Below are positions 1 through 9,519 of a stretch of 64,000 nucleotides of DNA, in pieces. The notes below the pieces were generated by a model. It saw nothing but the letters and a program-made list of their open reading frames with translations, did no database searches and was not told where the DNA came from. How positions within the stretch are numbered: the first letter of the stretch is position 1; every line of letters begins with the position of its first letter. Made by a program: the position numbers and the translations under genes. This DNA is from SLFH01 sp050486265 (GTDB lineage: Bacteria; Planctomycetota; Phycisphaerae; Phycisphaerales; UBA1924). The stretch covers positions 62,001 to 126,000 of the forward strand of contig JBJHCY010000005.1 in assembly GCA_050486265.1 (NCBI GenBank). The letters run 5' to 3'.

Positions 1-979
1 GCCCTCCGGACCTCTCGTAGGCGGATCGCTCGGGGACCGATTCGTCCACCAGCATCTTCGAGGGCTCCAGCCGCGGCTGGAGAATGACCGGCGCGATCCG
101 CAGGCAGTCGCGGAGCACGCCCCACAGCCCGATCGTAAACAGCACCGCCCCCAGCCCGGTGAGGATCATGTCGGCGTAGAAGACGGTGTCGCGCACGACG
201 CCGCCCGCCGCGACGCCGACCAGCCCGAGCACCGCGCCGAGCCAGACCAGCGCCATCGCCCCGCCAAGGGGCAGCATCGACTGTCGCTCCGCCCCGCCGC
301 TGCGCAGCACCTTCGACCGCTGCGCCAGCAGCTTGGCGTTCGGCCTGAACAGAACCACGACCAGAACAATCATCGTGGCCCCGATCAGCCGGAGCGTGAG
401 CAGTCCGGCGTCCAGCGTGGTCCCCTTCAGAAACGAGGCGGGGCTGAGCGACTGCGCCTGCGCGTCCAGCAGCCGGAGGCCGACCAGCGCCGCCATCAGC
501 ACGGCGCCTCCCAACGCCATCAGCCGCTGCCGACGCGGGATCCCCGCGTGCGGGGCGATCAGCGCGATCGACCCGAGCGCCGAGAGCGCGATCGCCGCCA
601 GCGTCGCCGGGCCGAGCCAGAGCGGGGGCAGACGCCCCACCTCCATCAGCGCGGCGGTCTCGATCCAGAACCGGTTGAGCCACATGAGCAGGGCGGCGAC
701 GATCGCCGCGGCCGGCCAGAGCACCAGGCCGATCGCCACCGATCGCCGGCGCCGGATCGGTGCGATGACGCCGGCGGCGGGGTCGACCGCGTCGAGCACG
801 GTGGCGAGGACAGATGTGCCGCACTCGGGGCAGGAGGACCGGACACTGAGCGACCGGAGGTTGTACCCACAACGGATGCACGCCAGGTCACCCGCCAGTT
901 TCCTGGCGATCCGCTCGCTCTGCGCGGCCGGGTCTGGGCCGTCGGGCGGGATCGGATTGGGGACTTGTTGGTGGTTCAT
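1..979 (-). CDS. Zinc-ribbon multi-pass membrane protein (3' end outside window)
   Basis: The frame stays open from the ATG at 979 down to base 1, so at least 326 residues are present and the C-terminus is missing. An N-terminal zinc ribbon is visible: C34xxC37 (CIRC), followed by GYNLR, then C50xxC53 (CPEC). This layout is typical of many planctomycete membrane proteins. Roughly six hydrophobic stretches follow between residues 80 and 287, with an Arg-rich loop after the ribbon. The soluble ribbon therefore lies at the N-terminus, ahead of a multi-span membrane domain. I do not recognise a catalytic motif and do not assign a function. The gene is divergent from the MoxR gene at 1096, so the 116-bp gap should hold both promoters. 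Confidence 0.75.
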   Translation of the reverse strand, partial: MNHQQVPNPIPPDGPDPAAQSERIARKLAGDLACIRCGYNLRSLSVRSSCPECGTSVLATVLDAVDPAAGVIAPIRRRRSVAIGLVLWPAAAIVAALLMWLNRFWIETAALMEVGRLPPLWLGPATLAAIALSALGSIALIAPHAGIPRRQRLMALGGAVLMAALVGLRLLDAQAQSLSPASFLKGTTLDAGLLTLRLIGATMIVLVVVLFRPNAKLLAQRSKVLRSGGAERQSMLPLGGAMALVWLGAVLGLVGVAAGGVVRDTVFYADMILTGLGAVLFTIGLWGVLRDCLRIAPVILQPRLEPSKMLVDESVPERSAYERSGG

Positions 980-1065
980 GTAGGGAACAAACTCGGCCGG
1001 TGCGGGGTGCTCACGACGCCTCGGGGTGGGGGCAGCGTACCTCAAGATGCGGGATGGTTGGCCGC

Positions 1066-1090
1066 TAAACTCCGAACCCCACGCCAGGAG
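1066..1090 (+). promoter_or_regulatory. Likely -10 box and ribosome binding site of the MoxR gene
   Basis: TAAACT at 1066-1071 is a good -10 hexamer, and AGGAGA at 1085-1090 is a clear Shine-Dalgarno sequence 5 nt before the ATG at 1096. The predicted leader is about 18 nt. This gene has a conventional leader, unlike several others in the window. Confidence 0.45.
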
Positions 1091-1095
1091 ACACG

Positions 1096-2022
1096 ATGCA
1101 GGACAAGATCCAGGAACTCCGGGAGAACATCACGAAGGTCTTTCTGGGCAACGAGGGTGCAGTCGACCGGCTGATCTGCTGCCTGCTCTCCAGGGGCCAC
1201 GCCCTGATCGAGGATGTGCCGGGCGTCGGGAAAACAGTGCTAGCGACAGCCCTGGCCCGGAGCATCGACTGCGCGTTCACGCGGATCCAGCTTACCCCCG
1301 ACCTTCTGCCCGGCGATGTGCTGGGTGTGAGCGTCCTGGATAAAGCGTCCGGCGAGTTTGTGCTCAAGAAGGGCCCGGTCTTCACCAACATCCTGCTGGC
1401 CGACGAGATCAACCGGACCACGCCCCGGACCCAGACGGCGCTCTTGGAGGCGATGAGCGAGCAGCAGGTCTCGGTCGACGGACGGGTGCTCCCGCTCGGG
1501 TCGCCTTTCATGGTCCTGGCGACGCAGAACCCGTACGAGTTCGAGGGCACCTACCTCCTGCCGGAGAACCAGCTCGATCGGTTCCTGATGCGGATCGAAC
1601 TGGGCTACCCCTCCGCCGAGGACGAGCTCCGCGTGCTGGAGATCCGGCCGGCGCAGAAGGTTCTGGCCGAGCTCAAGCCGGTGCTCAGCCGTGCGGAGGT
1701 CATCGGGCTGCAGGACCGTGTCGACGATGTGAAGGTCGACAGAGCGATCCTGGACTACATCGTCCGCATCGCCGAGGCGACGCGGAACCACCCCTCGATC
1801 CGCGTCGGGCTCAGCCCGCGCGGGTCGCTCGCGCTGGCGCAGGCCTCGCGCGCCACGGCGATGATCCACGGTCGCGAGTATGTGATCCCCGAAGATGTGC
1901 TGGAGAACCTGACGGACATCGCCGCCCACCGTCTGATCTTTACCGCCGGCGGGCACCCGGACGCGGAAGAGGCCAAGGCGCTCTTGGACTCGATCGCCGC
2001 GGGCGTGGGCAGCCCGGCCTGA
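1096..2022 (+). CDS. MoxR-family AAA+ ATPase
   Basis: This 308-residue protein has the usual size and layout of MoxR ATPases, which act as chaperones for maturation of metal-binding or VWA-domain partners. The Walker A motif is VPGVGKT near residues 41-47 and the Walker B is LLADEINR near 100-107. Further landmarks include TQNPYEFEGTYLLPENQLDRF (the sensor region) and a C-terminal lid with GLSPRG. AGGAGA before the ATG supports the start. MoxR genes usually lie beside a DUF58 and VWA-protein gene. Here the next gene is convergent and unrelated, so this one stands alone and its partner is unknown. Family assignment is secure; the client protein is not. Confidence 0.93.
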   Translation: MQDKIQELRENITKVFLGNEGAVDRLICCLLSRGHALIEDVPGVGKTVLATALARSIDCAFTRIQLTPDLLPGDVLGVSVLDKASGEFVLKKGPVFTNILLADEINRTTPRTQTALLEAMSEQQVSVDGRVLPLGSPFMVLATQNPYEFEGTYLLPENQLDRFLMRIELGYPSAEDELRVLEIRPAQKVLAELKPVLSRAEVIGLQDRVDDVKVDRAILDYIVRIAEATRNHPSIRVGLSPRGSLALAQASRATAMIHGREYVIPEDVLENLTDIAAHRLIFTAGGHPDAEEAKALLDSIAAGVGSPA

Positions 2023-2056
2023 ATGCTTGGGCGCGTCGATCGGTTCGCGTTCCGTC

Positions 2057-4414
2057 TTACTCCCGACGGGCGGCCCCGGCGCCAGCGCTTTCGGGCGTCG
2101 CCTGCGGATAGATGATGAGCCTGTCGTGGGCGATGAGCAGGACATCGTCGCGCCGGTCGCCGGTCAGGTCGGTGACGAACACCCTCGACGGCTGGAACTC
2201 GCGCGAGCGGCCACGGGAAAACAGGCGAGACTCGAAGACCTTGAACTCTGTCGCGTGGATGAGCCGCCCGGCTTCAGAGAGCGTGATGATCGAGCACATC
2301 TGCTCGGCCGCGTCGATGACGACGAGGTCTGCAAAGCCGTCGCTGTTGACATCGCCGACGGCCATCTGGTGCTCGCGCCGGTCGTCGGCGTCGGGCCGGT
2401 GCGCCGCGAACTCCTCAAGGGCGGGCCAAGGCCCGTCGAGGCTGATTTCCGCAAACCCGTCGTCGCCGGTGCAGAGGATCGAACGCCCGCGGTCGGCGCC
2501 GAGCCCGCGGATCGGACCGATCGGGAAACCGACGAGGCGTGAGCGTTCGCCGAAGCGCCAGGAAGCCTCGTCTTTGACCATCGAGATGATCGCGCCGGTG
2601 CGTCTGTCGGCGGCGACGATCCCCCCGTCGACCGCCGCGAGGCCCACGAACTGTGTGTCGGGGGTCTGCGTGTTGACCTGCGCGACGACGCGCCAGCCGT
2701 TCTCGGAGTCGTAGACACAGGCGCGGACGAAGTTTTCGTCCGCGATGACCAGTTCGGTTCGGCCGTCGCCGGTGAAGTCCATGGTGAGCGAGTTGCCCGG
2801 CCCGGCGGCCTGGACAAGGCCGAACTGGCCCATGCGCTCGCGGGTGAGGACTTCGGCGGGGCGCTTGCGGCCGTCGGTCTCCTTGCCCCGGATCATGACC
2901 ATCGGCTGGCCGGGGGTGAGCAGGAGGAGGTCTTCGATGCCGTCGCGGTCGGCGTCCGTGACGAGGATGCTCGCGGGCGGTCGCGTGATGGTCGCCAGCG
3001 GGATGGTGACGGGCTCGTACCCCGCCGCGGGCGCCGAGTGCAGTTCGAGCACGAGGTCGCGGCGCTGGCGAACCACGACGGCGAGCGTCGGCGTGCCTTC
3101 CAGTTCCAGGTAGCCCATCGCGACGGGCTGAGCGCCTCCGGTTGCGATCTGGATCGGCACGGGGAAGCCCAGACTGCCGGTCTCGCGGTCGAAGGCGCTG
3201 ACGCCGACCGACGACTCGTCCTCTGAGAGGACGAAGACCTGGTTTTCGGCCTCGCCGGTCCAGCGCCCCAGGGCGATGGCCGAGGGGTTTTTGAAGGTGG
3301 GAAAGCTCACAGGGTCGGCGTAGCCCGAGCCGGGGAGGGCGAAGAAGACATCGATGGTGTTGTCGCGCGTGTTGGTGGCGATCAGGTCGGGCCTGCCTCG
3401 CCCGGCCAGGTCGGCGACGACGGTCGAGCGCGACGAGGCAGCGCCGTCTCGGAAGCGGGTCACGCGGGCGCTGAGCTCGTCGGCCGCGTCGGTCTCCTCG
3501 ACGGCGTCGCGGAACCGGTGCAGCACGATGCGACGGCTGGAGGTCTCGATCGTGCCGACGAAGGCGCCGTCACGCCCCACGGCCCTGACCGGGCGGAGGT
3601 CGCTCACCGGCGGGCTCTCGAAGCGGAACTCGGTGTTGAGCATGCCGCCCTCGCCGGGGACGGCGCCCGGGCGGTCGGTCTGGATCCAGAGGCGGATCGG
3701 CGCGAGCTCGCTTGAAGCCTGGGCGAGCAGGTCGTCCAGACCGTCGGCGTTGAAATCCTCGACAAAGACGCTGCGGAACTCGCCCTCGGCGCCGAAGAAC
3801 GCGGGCTCGCCGATCGCGCCGGAGCTGTGGACCGGGAGCGTCGCGATGCGGCCGCCGGCGATCGTGACCAGGCGCCGCTCGCCGGGGCCGTAGATCTCGC
3901 CGATCGCGAAGGCGTCGGGGCCGGCCTCGAGCTTGTCCACGCGTCTGCGTGCGGCGGTCTCGAACTCGCCGGGTGCGACCTGCCTGAGGACGACGATCTC
4001 GCGGGGATCGGCGCCGGCGTAGACGATGTCGGTCAGCCCGTCGGCGTCGACATCGACGGCCAGGATCGCGGCGATCCGGTGGCGGACGCTGATGGTCGTG
4101 CGGTCGTACCAGGGGCTCGGCGGCAGTTCGTTCTGCTGCAGGGCGACGCGGAGCTCGGTCTCCGGCCTTCGCTCGGCGCGGAGGGTGTGCAGCTCGATGC
4201 GGCTCTTGCGGTTGTTGACGACCGCGATGTCCGGCCTGCCGCTGGCGTTGAAGTCCGCGACGGCCAGCGGCCCGCAGCCGGTATCGACGACGATCATGCG
4301 CTGGCCGTCGAAGCCGAAGTAGTCGGCGAGCGACGGCTGCTCTTCGCCGGCGCTCGGGCTCGTTGCGGCGGCGATCGCGAGGGCCGCGACAAGTCCGTTT
4401 CTGCACAAAGACAT
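2057..4414 (-). CDS. Secreted FG-GAP/VCBS repeat protein
   Basis: This is a 785-residue protein with an N-terminal signal peptide (hydrophobic GLVAALAIAAA, likely cleaved near SAGEE). The body carries at least eight D-x-(D/N)-x-x-G repeats that resemble calcium-binding FG-GAP/VCBS blades: DFNASGRPDI, DVDADGLTDI, DFNADGLDDL, DLAGRGRPDL, DADRDGIEDL, DFTGDGRTEL, DVNSDGFADL and DLTGDRRDDV. Such repeats fold as beta-propellers and bind ligands or proteins outside the cell. No enzymatic domain is visible. The gene is convergent with the MoxR gene (34 bp between stops) and divergent from the protease at 4633. A TATGCT hexamer on the minus strand near 4488 could be its -10 box. Family is clear; the biological role is unknown. 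Confidence 0.85.
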   Translation of the reverse strand: MSLCRNGLVAALAIAAATSPSAGEEQPSLADYFGFDGQRMIVVDTGCGPLAVADFNASGRPDIAVVNNRKSRIELHTLRAERRPETELRVALQQNELPPSPWYDRTTISVRHRIAAILAVDVDADGLTDIVYAGADPREIVVLRQVAPGEFETAARRRVDKLEAGPDAFAIGEIYGPGERRLVTIAGGRIATLPVHSSGAIGEPAFFGAEGEFRSVFVEDFNADGLDDLLAQASSELAPIRLWIQTDRPGAVPGEGGMLNTEFRFESPPVSDLRPVRAVGRDGAFVGTIETSSRRIVLHRFRDAVEETDAADELSARVTRFRDGAASSRSTVVADLAGRGRPDLIATNTRDNTIDVFFALPGSGYADPVSFPTFKNPSAIALGRWTGEAENQVFVLSEDESSVGVSAFDRETGSLGFPVPIQIATGGAQPVAMGYLELEGTPTLAVVVRQRRDLVLELHSAPAAGYEPVTIPLATITRPPASILVTDADRDGIEDLLLLTPGQPMVMIRGKETDGRKRPAEVLTRERMGQFGLVQAAGPGNSLTMDFTGDGRTELVIADENFVRACVYDSENGWRVVAQVNTQTPDTQFVGLAAVDGGIVAADRRTGAIISMVKDEASWRFGERSRLVGFPIGPIRGLGADRGRSILCTGDDGFAEISLDGPWPALEEFAAHRPDADDRREHQMAVGDVNSDGFADLVVIDAAEQMCSIITLSEAGRLIHATEFKVFESRLFSRGRSREFQPSRVFVTDLTGDRRDDVLLIAHDRLIIYPQATPESAGAGAARRE

Positions 4415-4632
4415 AGGTCCCGCTCCGGGCCGGGGTGTGGAATCGGCAGGATCGTCCCGGCCATCGTTTCCGGATCCCGCGATCGGAGCATACCGGATTC
4501 GGTTACACTCCGTGCTCGGGTCAGGTCCAAAGCCGCTCTGCCGCGACAGACCGGGGCGAGAGCGGCGGGCCGAGGTTTTTCGGTATCGGGCGTTGGGCCG
4601 ACGAGGCCGAGTTGAGAGTGGAGGTTCAGGGG

Positions 4633-5628
4633 ATGTTTCGATCGAGATTGAACCGGGGCGTCATCGCGGTGCTGGCGGCGACCGCCTTCGCCTCAGGCGC
4701 AGACGAGCGGGACGGCGCGGACACGATCGTGCTCCGCGACGGGCAGCGGATCGTGGCGCCGGTGCTGAAAGAGTCGCGCGACCGGCTGTGGCTCGACCTC
4801 GGGCCGACGGTGGTCGAGGTGCCGCTGGCGGACATCGCCGAACGCATCAGGGCGGTCGGCGGCGGAGGGGCCCGGGAAACGATCGAGAACGGTCGCCTCT
4901 ACTTCACCTCAACCTCGCTGCCCGAGCGGACGGCCGAGGAGCAGGCGAGGCGTTTCGGCGACGCGGTCATCAAGGTCTCGACGCCCAGCGGGCTCGGCTC
5001 GGGGTTCATCATCCACCCCGACGGCTACGCGATCACCAACGCGCATGTGATCCAGAACGAACGCCGCATCCGCTGCACCGTGTGGGAGCGGTCGGAGCTG
5101 GAGTTCCGCCGGTTCATGGTCGAGGATGTGCGGATCATCGCGGTCAACGACCACTTCGACCTGGCGCTGATCAAGCTCGACCATCCCGACGGGAAGCGGT
5201 TCACGCGGGTGTACATCCAGCAGGACGACACGGTCGCGCCCGGACAGCCGGTCTTTGCGATCGGCAACCCGCTGGGGCTGGAGCGGACGCTCAGCCGCGG
5301 CGTGGTCTCGGTGACTAACCGCAGCTTCGAGGGCCTGGCGTTCATCCAGACCGACACGCAGATCAACCCGGGCAACTCGGGCGGCCCCCTGTTCAACGAC
5401 AAGGGCGAGGTGATCGGGGTGACGAACATGGGCATCCCGTTCGGCGAGGGGCTGAATTTCGCGATCCCCGCGAGGTACCTTCGCGACTTCATCCGCAACC
5501 GCGAGGCGTTCGCCTACGACTCTGAGAGCCCCAACTCGGGCTACTCCTACAAGCCGCCGCCGCCGCGCCGGGCGCACGGCACACCCCCGATGCTCAAGGA
5601 CGCCGACGACCGCGCCCCCCTTGACTAA
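4633..5628 (+). CDS. Deg/HtrA-type trypsin-like serine protease without PDZ domain
   Basis: The ATG at 4633 gives a 331-residue protein starting MFRSRLNRG with a signal peptide ending around AFASGADE. The frame is open further upstream, but that part has no signal sequence and looks non-coding. A short beta-rich segment (residues 29-65) precedes the S1C protease domain. The catalytic triad is visible: His138 in ITNAHVI, Asp176 in HFDLALIKL and Ser249 in NPGNSGGPL. The chain ends with a Pro-rich tail about 50 residues after the protease domain and has no PDZ domain, unlike DegP/DegQ. It therefore resembles short periplasmic Deg proteases for envelope protein quality control. A TACACT hexamer at 4504-4509 may be its -10 box, which would give a leader of about 117 nt. 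Confidence 0.88.
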   Translation: MFRSRLNRGVIAVLAATAFASGADERDGADTIVLRDGQRIVAPVLKESRDRLWLDLGPTVVEVPLADIAERIRAVGGGGARETIENGRLYFTSTSLPERTAEEQARRFGDAVIKVSTPSGLGSGFIIHPDGYAITNAHVIQNERRIRCTVWERSELEFRRFMVEDVRIIAVNDHFDLALIKLDHPDGKRFTRVYIQQDDTVAPGQPVFAIGNPLGLERTLSRGVVSVTNRSFEGLAFIQTDTQINPGNSGGPLFNDKGEVIGVTNMGIPFGEGLNFAIPARYLRDFIRNREAFAYDSESPNSGYSYKPPPPRRAHGTPPMLKDADDRAPLD

Positions 5629-5721
5629 AAGCGACGACGCACAGCCCCGACTGTCTCGGGCGCCTGGGAACACCGCCGACGAGACCCGCAGCGCCGCATC
5701 GCGGCTGGGAAGGAACGACCG

Positions 5722-7596
5722 ATGCACAGAACCATCGCCGCGATCGGCGCGACTCTCTGCGCCAGCGGGTGCTACGCCTCCGCCGACACGCGCCCGTTCG
5801 AGATCGTCGCGTACGCGCCGCCGCACACGATGATGATCGTGGACATCCCCTCGGCCGACCGGCTGGTCGAGGCGGCGCGGCGAACGGGGCTGATGGAACC
5901 GTTCGCCGGCGGGGGCGCCTGGTGGGACCTCCGCGTGGGCCCGGAGGAGGACGCGCCGACCTTCGAGCAGTTGCTCGACCGGCTGGAAGTGGATCCGGAG
6001 GACCTCGGGCTGCCGACCGGCGCTGTCGGGCTCGTCGTGTTCTACCCCGAAGCGCCGGATCCCGAACTCGACGAGGAGGAGGCCGAGGAATTGCAGCCGC
6101 TGGTCTACGCAGACTTCGGCGCGCGAGCGAAGGCCGCGGCCGATCTGCTGGAGGCCGTGATCGACGAGGCCGAGCGGGCCGAGTTGATCCGGCTCGCCGA
6201 CGAGGACGAGGTGGACGGCGTGAAGATCGTCGCGTTCGAGTCGCTGGAATGGACCCGGCGACTGGAACGGCGCGACCTCGCTATCCAAGAGCGTCGCGAA
6301 CGGATCAGAGCCCACCGCGAGCGGGCCGACGGCTCGCCTGCGCCGGCGGATCTCTGGTCGTTCGACTTCGACCTGAGCGAACCGACCGGAGACCCGCTGA
6401 TCGACATGCTCGCGGAGGTCTTCGGCGGGATGGAGGCCGGTGCGTACGCGTTCAGGGACGGCACGCTCTACCTCGCGATTGACGGCGAGGCGATCGCCCA
6501 GACGCTGCTGCTCCGCCGGGGCGGCGGGCCCTCGGCGATCGAGAGCGACTCGATGGCCGAGGCGATCTCGCTGGCGACCCAGCAGCCCGGCGGGCACATC
6601 GCGATGGCGGTCGACATGAGGCTGGTGGGGCGTGCCGCCGATGCGGCGAGCGCTCGCAACCGCCGCATGTACGAGGGCTACGGGTGGGAACCGGATCCCT
6701 TCTCGATGATCTACGAACGCGTGCTCGGGCTGCGCCACCTAAGGGCGCTGGGCGCGTCGGTCGTCTTGGGAGAGGCGGACCAGATCGCAGAGGTCCGCGC
6801 CGAGATGACGATGGACGAGCGGCCGCTGCTGCTGCGCCTGTTCCCCGAGCGATCCGCGGCGTGGTCGCCGCCGACATTCGTTCCCGCCGACGCGCAGAGC
6901 GCGATGCGGATCCTGGTGGATTTCAAGGGTGTGATCCCGATGATCCAGGAACAGATCAACGCCCTCCCCGAGGAGCAGCGCCAGGAGGCGGCCCCGGCGT
7001 TCGCCGCAGCGTCGCTGATCGCCCAGCAGGTGCTCGACGCGTTGGGTTCGGAACTGACGATTGTGACCACGGCCGAGCAAACAGTGGAAGATGCGGAAGG
7101 GCCGGGCTTCGGCTTCTTCCTCGCGGTCGCCTGCAACGACGAGACGGTGATCACCAACCTGCTCTCGAGCTTCGGCCCGACGCTGGGGATGACGGCGGCC
7201 GAGTTCGAGGGATCGCAGCTCTACCACCCGGAGTTCGGGCCGTCGATCGGCGTGGGGTTCGATCATGTCTTCCTCGGCACGCGGACGGCGGTCGAGGATT
7301 CGATGCGTCGCGCCGCGATGCCCCGCGGCGTGCCCGGCCTGCAGGACCAGGAGTCGTACCGTCGGGTCTCTACGCGTGTGGGGAGCGAAGGCACAGCCGT
7401 CGGCTACTTCAGCGAGTCGGACTCCGGCGCCATGGAGGAAGAGTCCATCCGGGATGCACTCCACTCGATCAACATGCCCGAGGCGTGGGCGCCGCGGGTC
7501 AGGGAAGCGTTGAAGAAGATCGGCCCCTCCGCCTTCGAGGTCCGCGTGAGCGACGAGCGTGTCGTGCTCTCGTCGATCCTGCTCAGGCAGGACTGA
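5722..7596 (+). CDS. Large putative lipoprotein of unknown function
   Basis: The protein has 624 residues. The N-terminus MHRTIAAIGATLCASGCYAS reads as a lipoprotein signal with a plausible lipobox ending at Cys17. AAGGA 8 nt before the ATG supports the start. The mature part is rich in Glu, Asp and Ala and alternates helical and strand-like segments. It contains phrases of the type MMIVDIPSADRLVEAARRTGL and GFFLAVACNDETVITNLL, which recall planctomycete outer-envelope proteins that report on or bind substrates. I cannot name a Pfam family with confidence, though a distant DUF3352-like relationship is possible. It lies 93 bp after the protease gene on the same strand, so co-transcription is plausible. 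No catalytic signature is visible. Confidence 0.7.
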   Translation: MHRTIAAIGATLCASGCYASADTRPFEIVAYAPPHTMMIVDIPSADRLVEAARRTGLMEPFAGGGAWWDLRVGPEEDAPTFEQLLDRLEVDPEDLGLPTGAVGLVVFYPEAPDPELDEEEAEELQPLVYADFGARAKAAADLLEAVIDEAERAELIRLADEDEVDGVKIVAFESLEWTRRLERRDLAIQERRERIRAHRERADGSPAPADLWSFDFDLSEPTGDPLIDMLAEVFGGMEAGAYAFRDGTLYLAIDGEAIAQTLLLRRGGGPSAIESDSMAEAISLATQQPGGHIAMAVDMRLVGRAADAASARNRRMYEGYGWEPDPFSMIYERVLGLRHLRALGASVVLGEADQIAEVRAEMTMDERPLLLRLFPERSAAWSPPTFVPADAQSAMRILVDFKGVIPMIQEQINALPEEQRQEAAPAFAAASLIAQQVLDALGSELTIVTTAEQTVEDAEGPGFGFFLAVACNDETVITNLLSSFGPTLGMTAAEFEGSQLYHPEFGPSIGVGFDHVFLGTRTAVEDSMRRAAMPRGVPGLQDQESYRRVSTRVGSEGTAVGYFSESDSGAMEEESIRDALHSINMPEAWAPRVREALKKIGPSAFEVRVSDERVVLSSILLRQD

Positions 7597-7662
7597 GCGC
7601 CGCGGGGCCGGCCCATTTCAGAGCGATCGCAGCAACCACCAACGACCCAAGGTGACTGAGAC

Positions 7663-7869
7663 ATGGCCAGACTGATCCGACAGCACCGCGACGGCCCGAT
7701 CAAGATCGAGCCGCAGGACAAGCCGGTCTGGGTCTGCGGGTGCGGGCTGACGAAGAACTTCCCGTTCTGCGACGGCAACCACAAGGCCTGCGCCAAGGAA
7801 GAGCCGGGCAAGCTGTATGTCTACGACGACGAGGGCAACATCGTCGAAGAACGCGAAGACAAGGCCTGA
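7663..7869 (+). CDS. CDGSH-type iron-sulfur protein
   Basis: This is a 68-residue protein with the diagnostic CDGSH motif C-x-C-x2-T-x3-P-x-C-D-G-N-H, seen as CGCGLTKNFPFCDGNH. It binds a redox-active [2Fe-2S] cluster through three Cys and one His. Here the CDGSH Ser is replaced by Asn, a common bacterial variant. The protein is soluble, with no signal peptide, and matches the length of stand-alone bacterial CDGSH proteins. AAGGTGA upstream of the ATG serves as ribosome binding site. It sits 66 bp after the large lipoprotein gene and converges with the next gene (9 bp between stops). The physiological partner is unknown. Confidence 0.93.
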   Translation: MARLIRQHRDGPIKIEPQDKPVWVCGCGLTKNFPFCDGNHKACAKEEPGKLYVYDDEGNIVEEREDKA

Positions 7870-7878
7870 CGATCGGCC

Positions 7879-8586
7879 TCAGCGCCGTTCGGGCAAGACG
7901 CCCGCGGGCGGCTGCAACTGGACCTGCGACGGCGCCTGATCGTCGTCAGACGGAACCTCCTGCGCAGCCGGCCATTCGAGCCTGATCCGGACATCGAAGA
8001 GGCCGAGGAACGCCTTGAGCTGGCGCTCGATGCTGCGCACCGCTTCGGCGTGGTAGCGTGCTTCGTTCTGCTGGAAGAGCTGGGCGGCCTGCTCCTGGGC
8101 GCGCTCCATCAGACGCTTCTGCGTCGGGGCGTTGACCTGGATGACATCAAGCAGGCCGAGCACGCGTCCGTCCTGGATGTCGTAGGGCGAGACATCGATC
8201 AGCCGGAGCGAGCCCTCGACGGGCGGGAGCGTCAGCACGAACTCCTCCTCGCCGATCTGCTGGACATCCGACGCCTGCACGCGGGTCAGGTCGATCCAGT
8301 ACTGCTTCTCGAAGTGGAAGATCATCGCGACGCGCGCCTGGCTGAGCAGCAGCGGCGGGAGCCAGCTGAGCCCCTTGGTCGCGGTGGCGATCTCCTTGGC
8401 GGAGACCTCAAGGCCGATGAGTTTGCCGACGGCGCGCATGTGCTCGGCGATCGCGTCGACGCGGGTTTTCTCGGGCACGAACGGCTCGCCCCGTTTCCGC
8501 GTGAGCATCCGCCAGAGGATCAGCGCCGCGATCGACGCGACGAGCACGCCGAGCAGCAGGAGCAGGATGTTGATCAGTGTTTCCAA
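7879..8586 (-). CDS. Membrane-anchored DUF4230-like protein
   Basis: The protein has 235 residues and starts at a TTG (8584-8586) with a good GGAGG ribosome binding site 7 nt upstream; no ATG fits. Residues 4-27 (INILLLLLGVLVASIAALILW) form a single membrane anchor. The remainder contains ARVAMIFHFEKQYWIDLTRV followed by a strand-rich LTLPPVEG segment and a charged helix rich in Gln and Glu. This arrangement resembles the DUF4230 family of membrane-tethered proteins of unknown role. The domain name is a recollection from pattern, not a search result. It is 100 bp downstream of another membrane-protein gene on the same strand and could share its transcript. Confidence 0.65.
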   Translation of the reverse strand: METLINILLLLLGVLVASIAALILWRMLTRKRGEPFVPEKTRVDAIAEHMRAVGKLIGLEVSAKEIATATKGLSWLPPLLLSQARVAMIFHFEKQYWIDLTRVQASDVQQIGEEEFVLTLPPVEGSLRLIDVSPYDIQDGRVLGLLDVIQVNAPTQKRLMERAQEQAAQLFQQNEARYHAEAVRSIERQLKAFLGLFDVRIRLEWPAAQEVPSDDDQAPSQVQLQPPAGVLPERR

Positions 8587-8686
8587 AGTGCGCCTCCGCG
8601 CGTCGTGCCGCTCCGAGGCCGCGGCTGGCTGTGGGGACTTGGGTATCTCCCGGCGAGGGTTTCGCCCGGGGCGTCGCTCCGGACGC

Positions 8687-9328
8687 TCATGCGGCGTTCG
8701 ACGGGCTTGCGCCTCCGGCGCGAGAGTTATCGGGCTCGTGCATCCGTGTCCGCTCGAAGGCGGAGACGACCAGGTGCACGCCGGCGGCCAGCAGCCCCCC
8801 CGCCGCGATCGCCAGCACGAGGATCAGCAGCACCGCCCCGACGCGGGCGAAGACCGACTCGATGCCCATCAGACTCCGCGAGGCCAGCAGCGCGCCCCCC
8901 GTGAGTACCGAGCCGCCGAGGCAGACGATGCCGACCGACAGCGGGCGGAGGGCCTTTGGTTCACGACGGAAGGCGACCGCGACGCCGACAAACACGAGCG
9001 AGACCGCCAGGGCGAAACGCAGCAGAAAGAACGGGTGGGAAAGCACGCCCATCGGCGGGAACTGGCGGGCGACGAGGGAGAGCCCCGTCCCCACCACCGC
9101 CGCGCCGGCTGCGCAAGCGAAGGCCATCGTCGGCCCCTGCGAGAAGCGGCCGAGACCGGTCATCAGAGCGAAGGCAGCGCCGATCGCGATGATGACCTCG
9201 AAGCCGAGCACCGGCCAGTTGATCGCGCCCCCGGAAACAGCGGCAAAGGCCCCGTAGAGGGTGGTGGCCAGGAGCGCCGCCGAGAGGGCTGCGCCGGCGA
9301 GCAGGATGGGTCGGGCTGATCGGACCAT
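8687..9328 (-). CDS. Six-span integral membrane protein of unknown function
   Basis: This 213-residue protein starts at the ATG at 9326-9328 with GGAG upstream. It is almost entirely hydrophobic, with about six transmembrane segments: residues 8-30, 39-60, 70-88, 98-118, 131-150 and 164-190. A short polar tail ends in SPSNAA. I see no transporter signature, charged intramembrane motif or binding-site consensus, so no function is proposed. It is divergent from fliD with a 244-bp gap that holds the sigma-54-type fliD promoter. Confidence 0.7.
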   Translation of the reverse strand: MVRSARPILLAGAALSAALLATTLYGAFAAVSGGAINWPVLGFEVIIAIGAAFALMTGLGRFSQGPTMAFACAAGAAVVGTGLSLVARQFPPMGVLSHPFFLLRFALAVSLVFVGVAVAFRREPKALRPLSVGIVCLGGSVLTGGALLASRSLMGIESVFARVGAVLLILVLAIAAGGLLAAGVHLVVSAFERTRMHEPDNSRAGGASPSNAA

Positions 9329-9519
9329 GAAGGCACTCCGGGCCCTGAAGATCGGGCGACCGGGCGTCAGACCTTACGCAGAGACGGTGGATCGGGATCG
9401 CGGCCCCGGATCTTTGCCGGTCGGGCGTCGTTGTTCCGACGGTCGCCGTTGAAGCCGGGGGGCGGATCGGACCGACCTTTGCAGCGTCCGGCGGTCCGTT
9501 CGCTCCGGGCCCGGCGGAT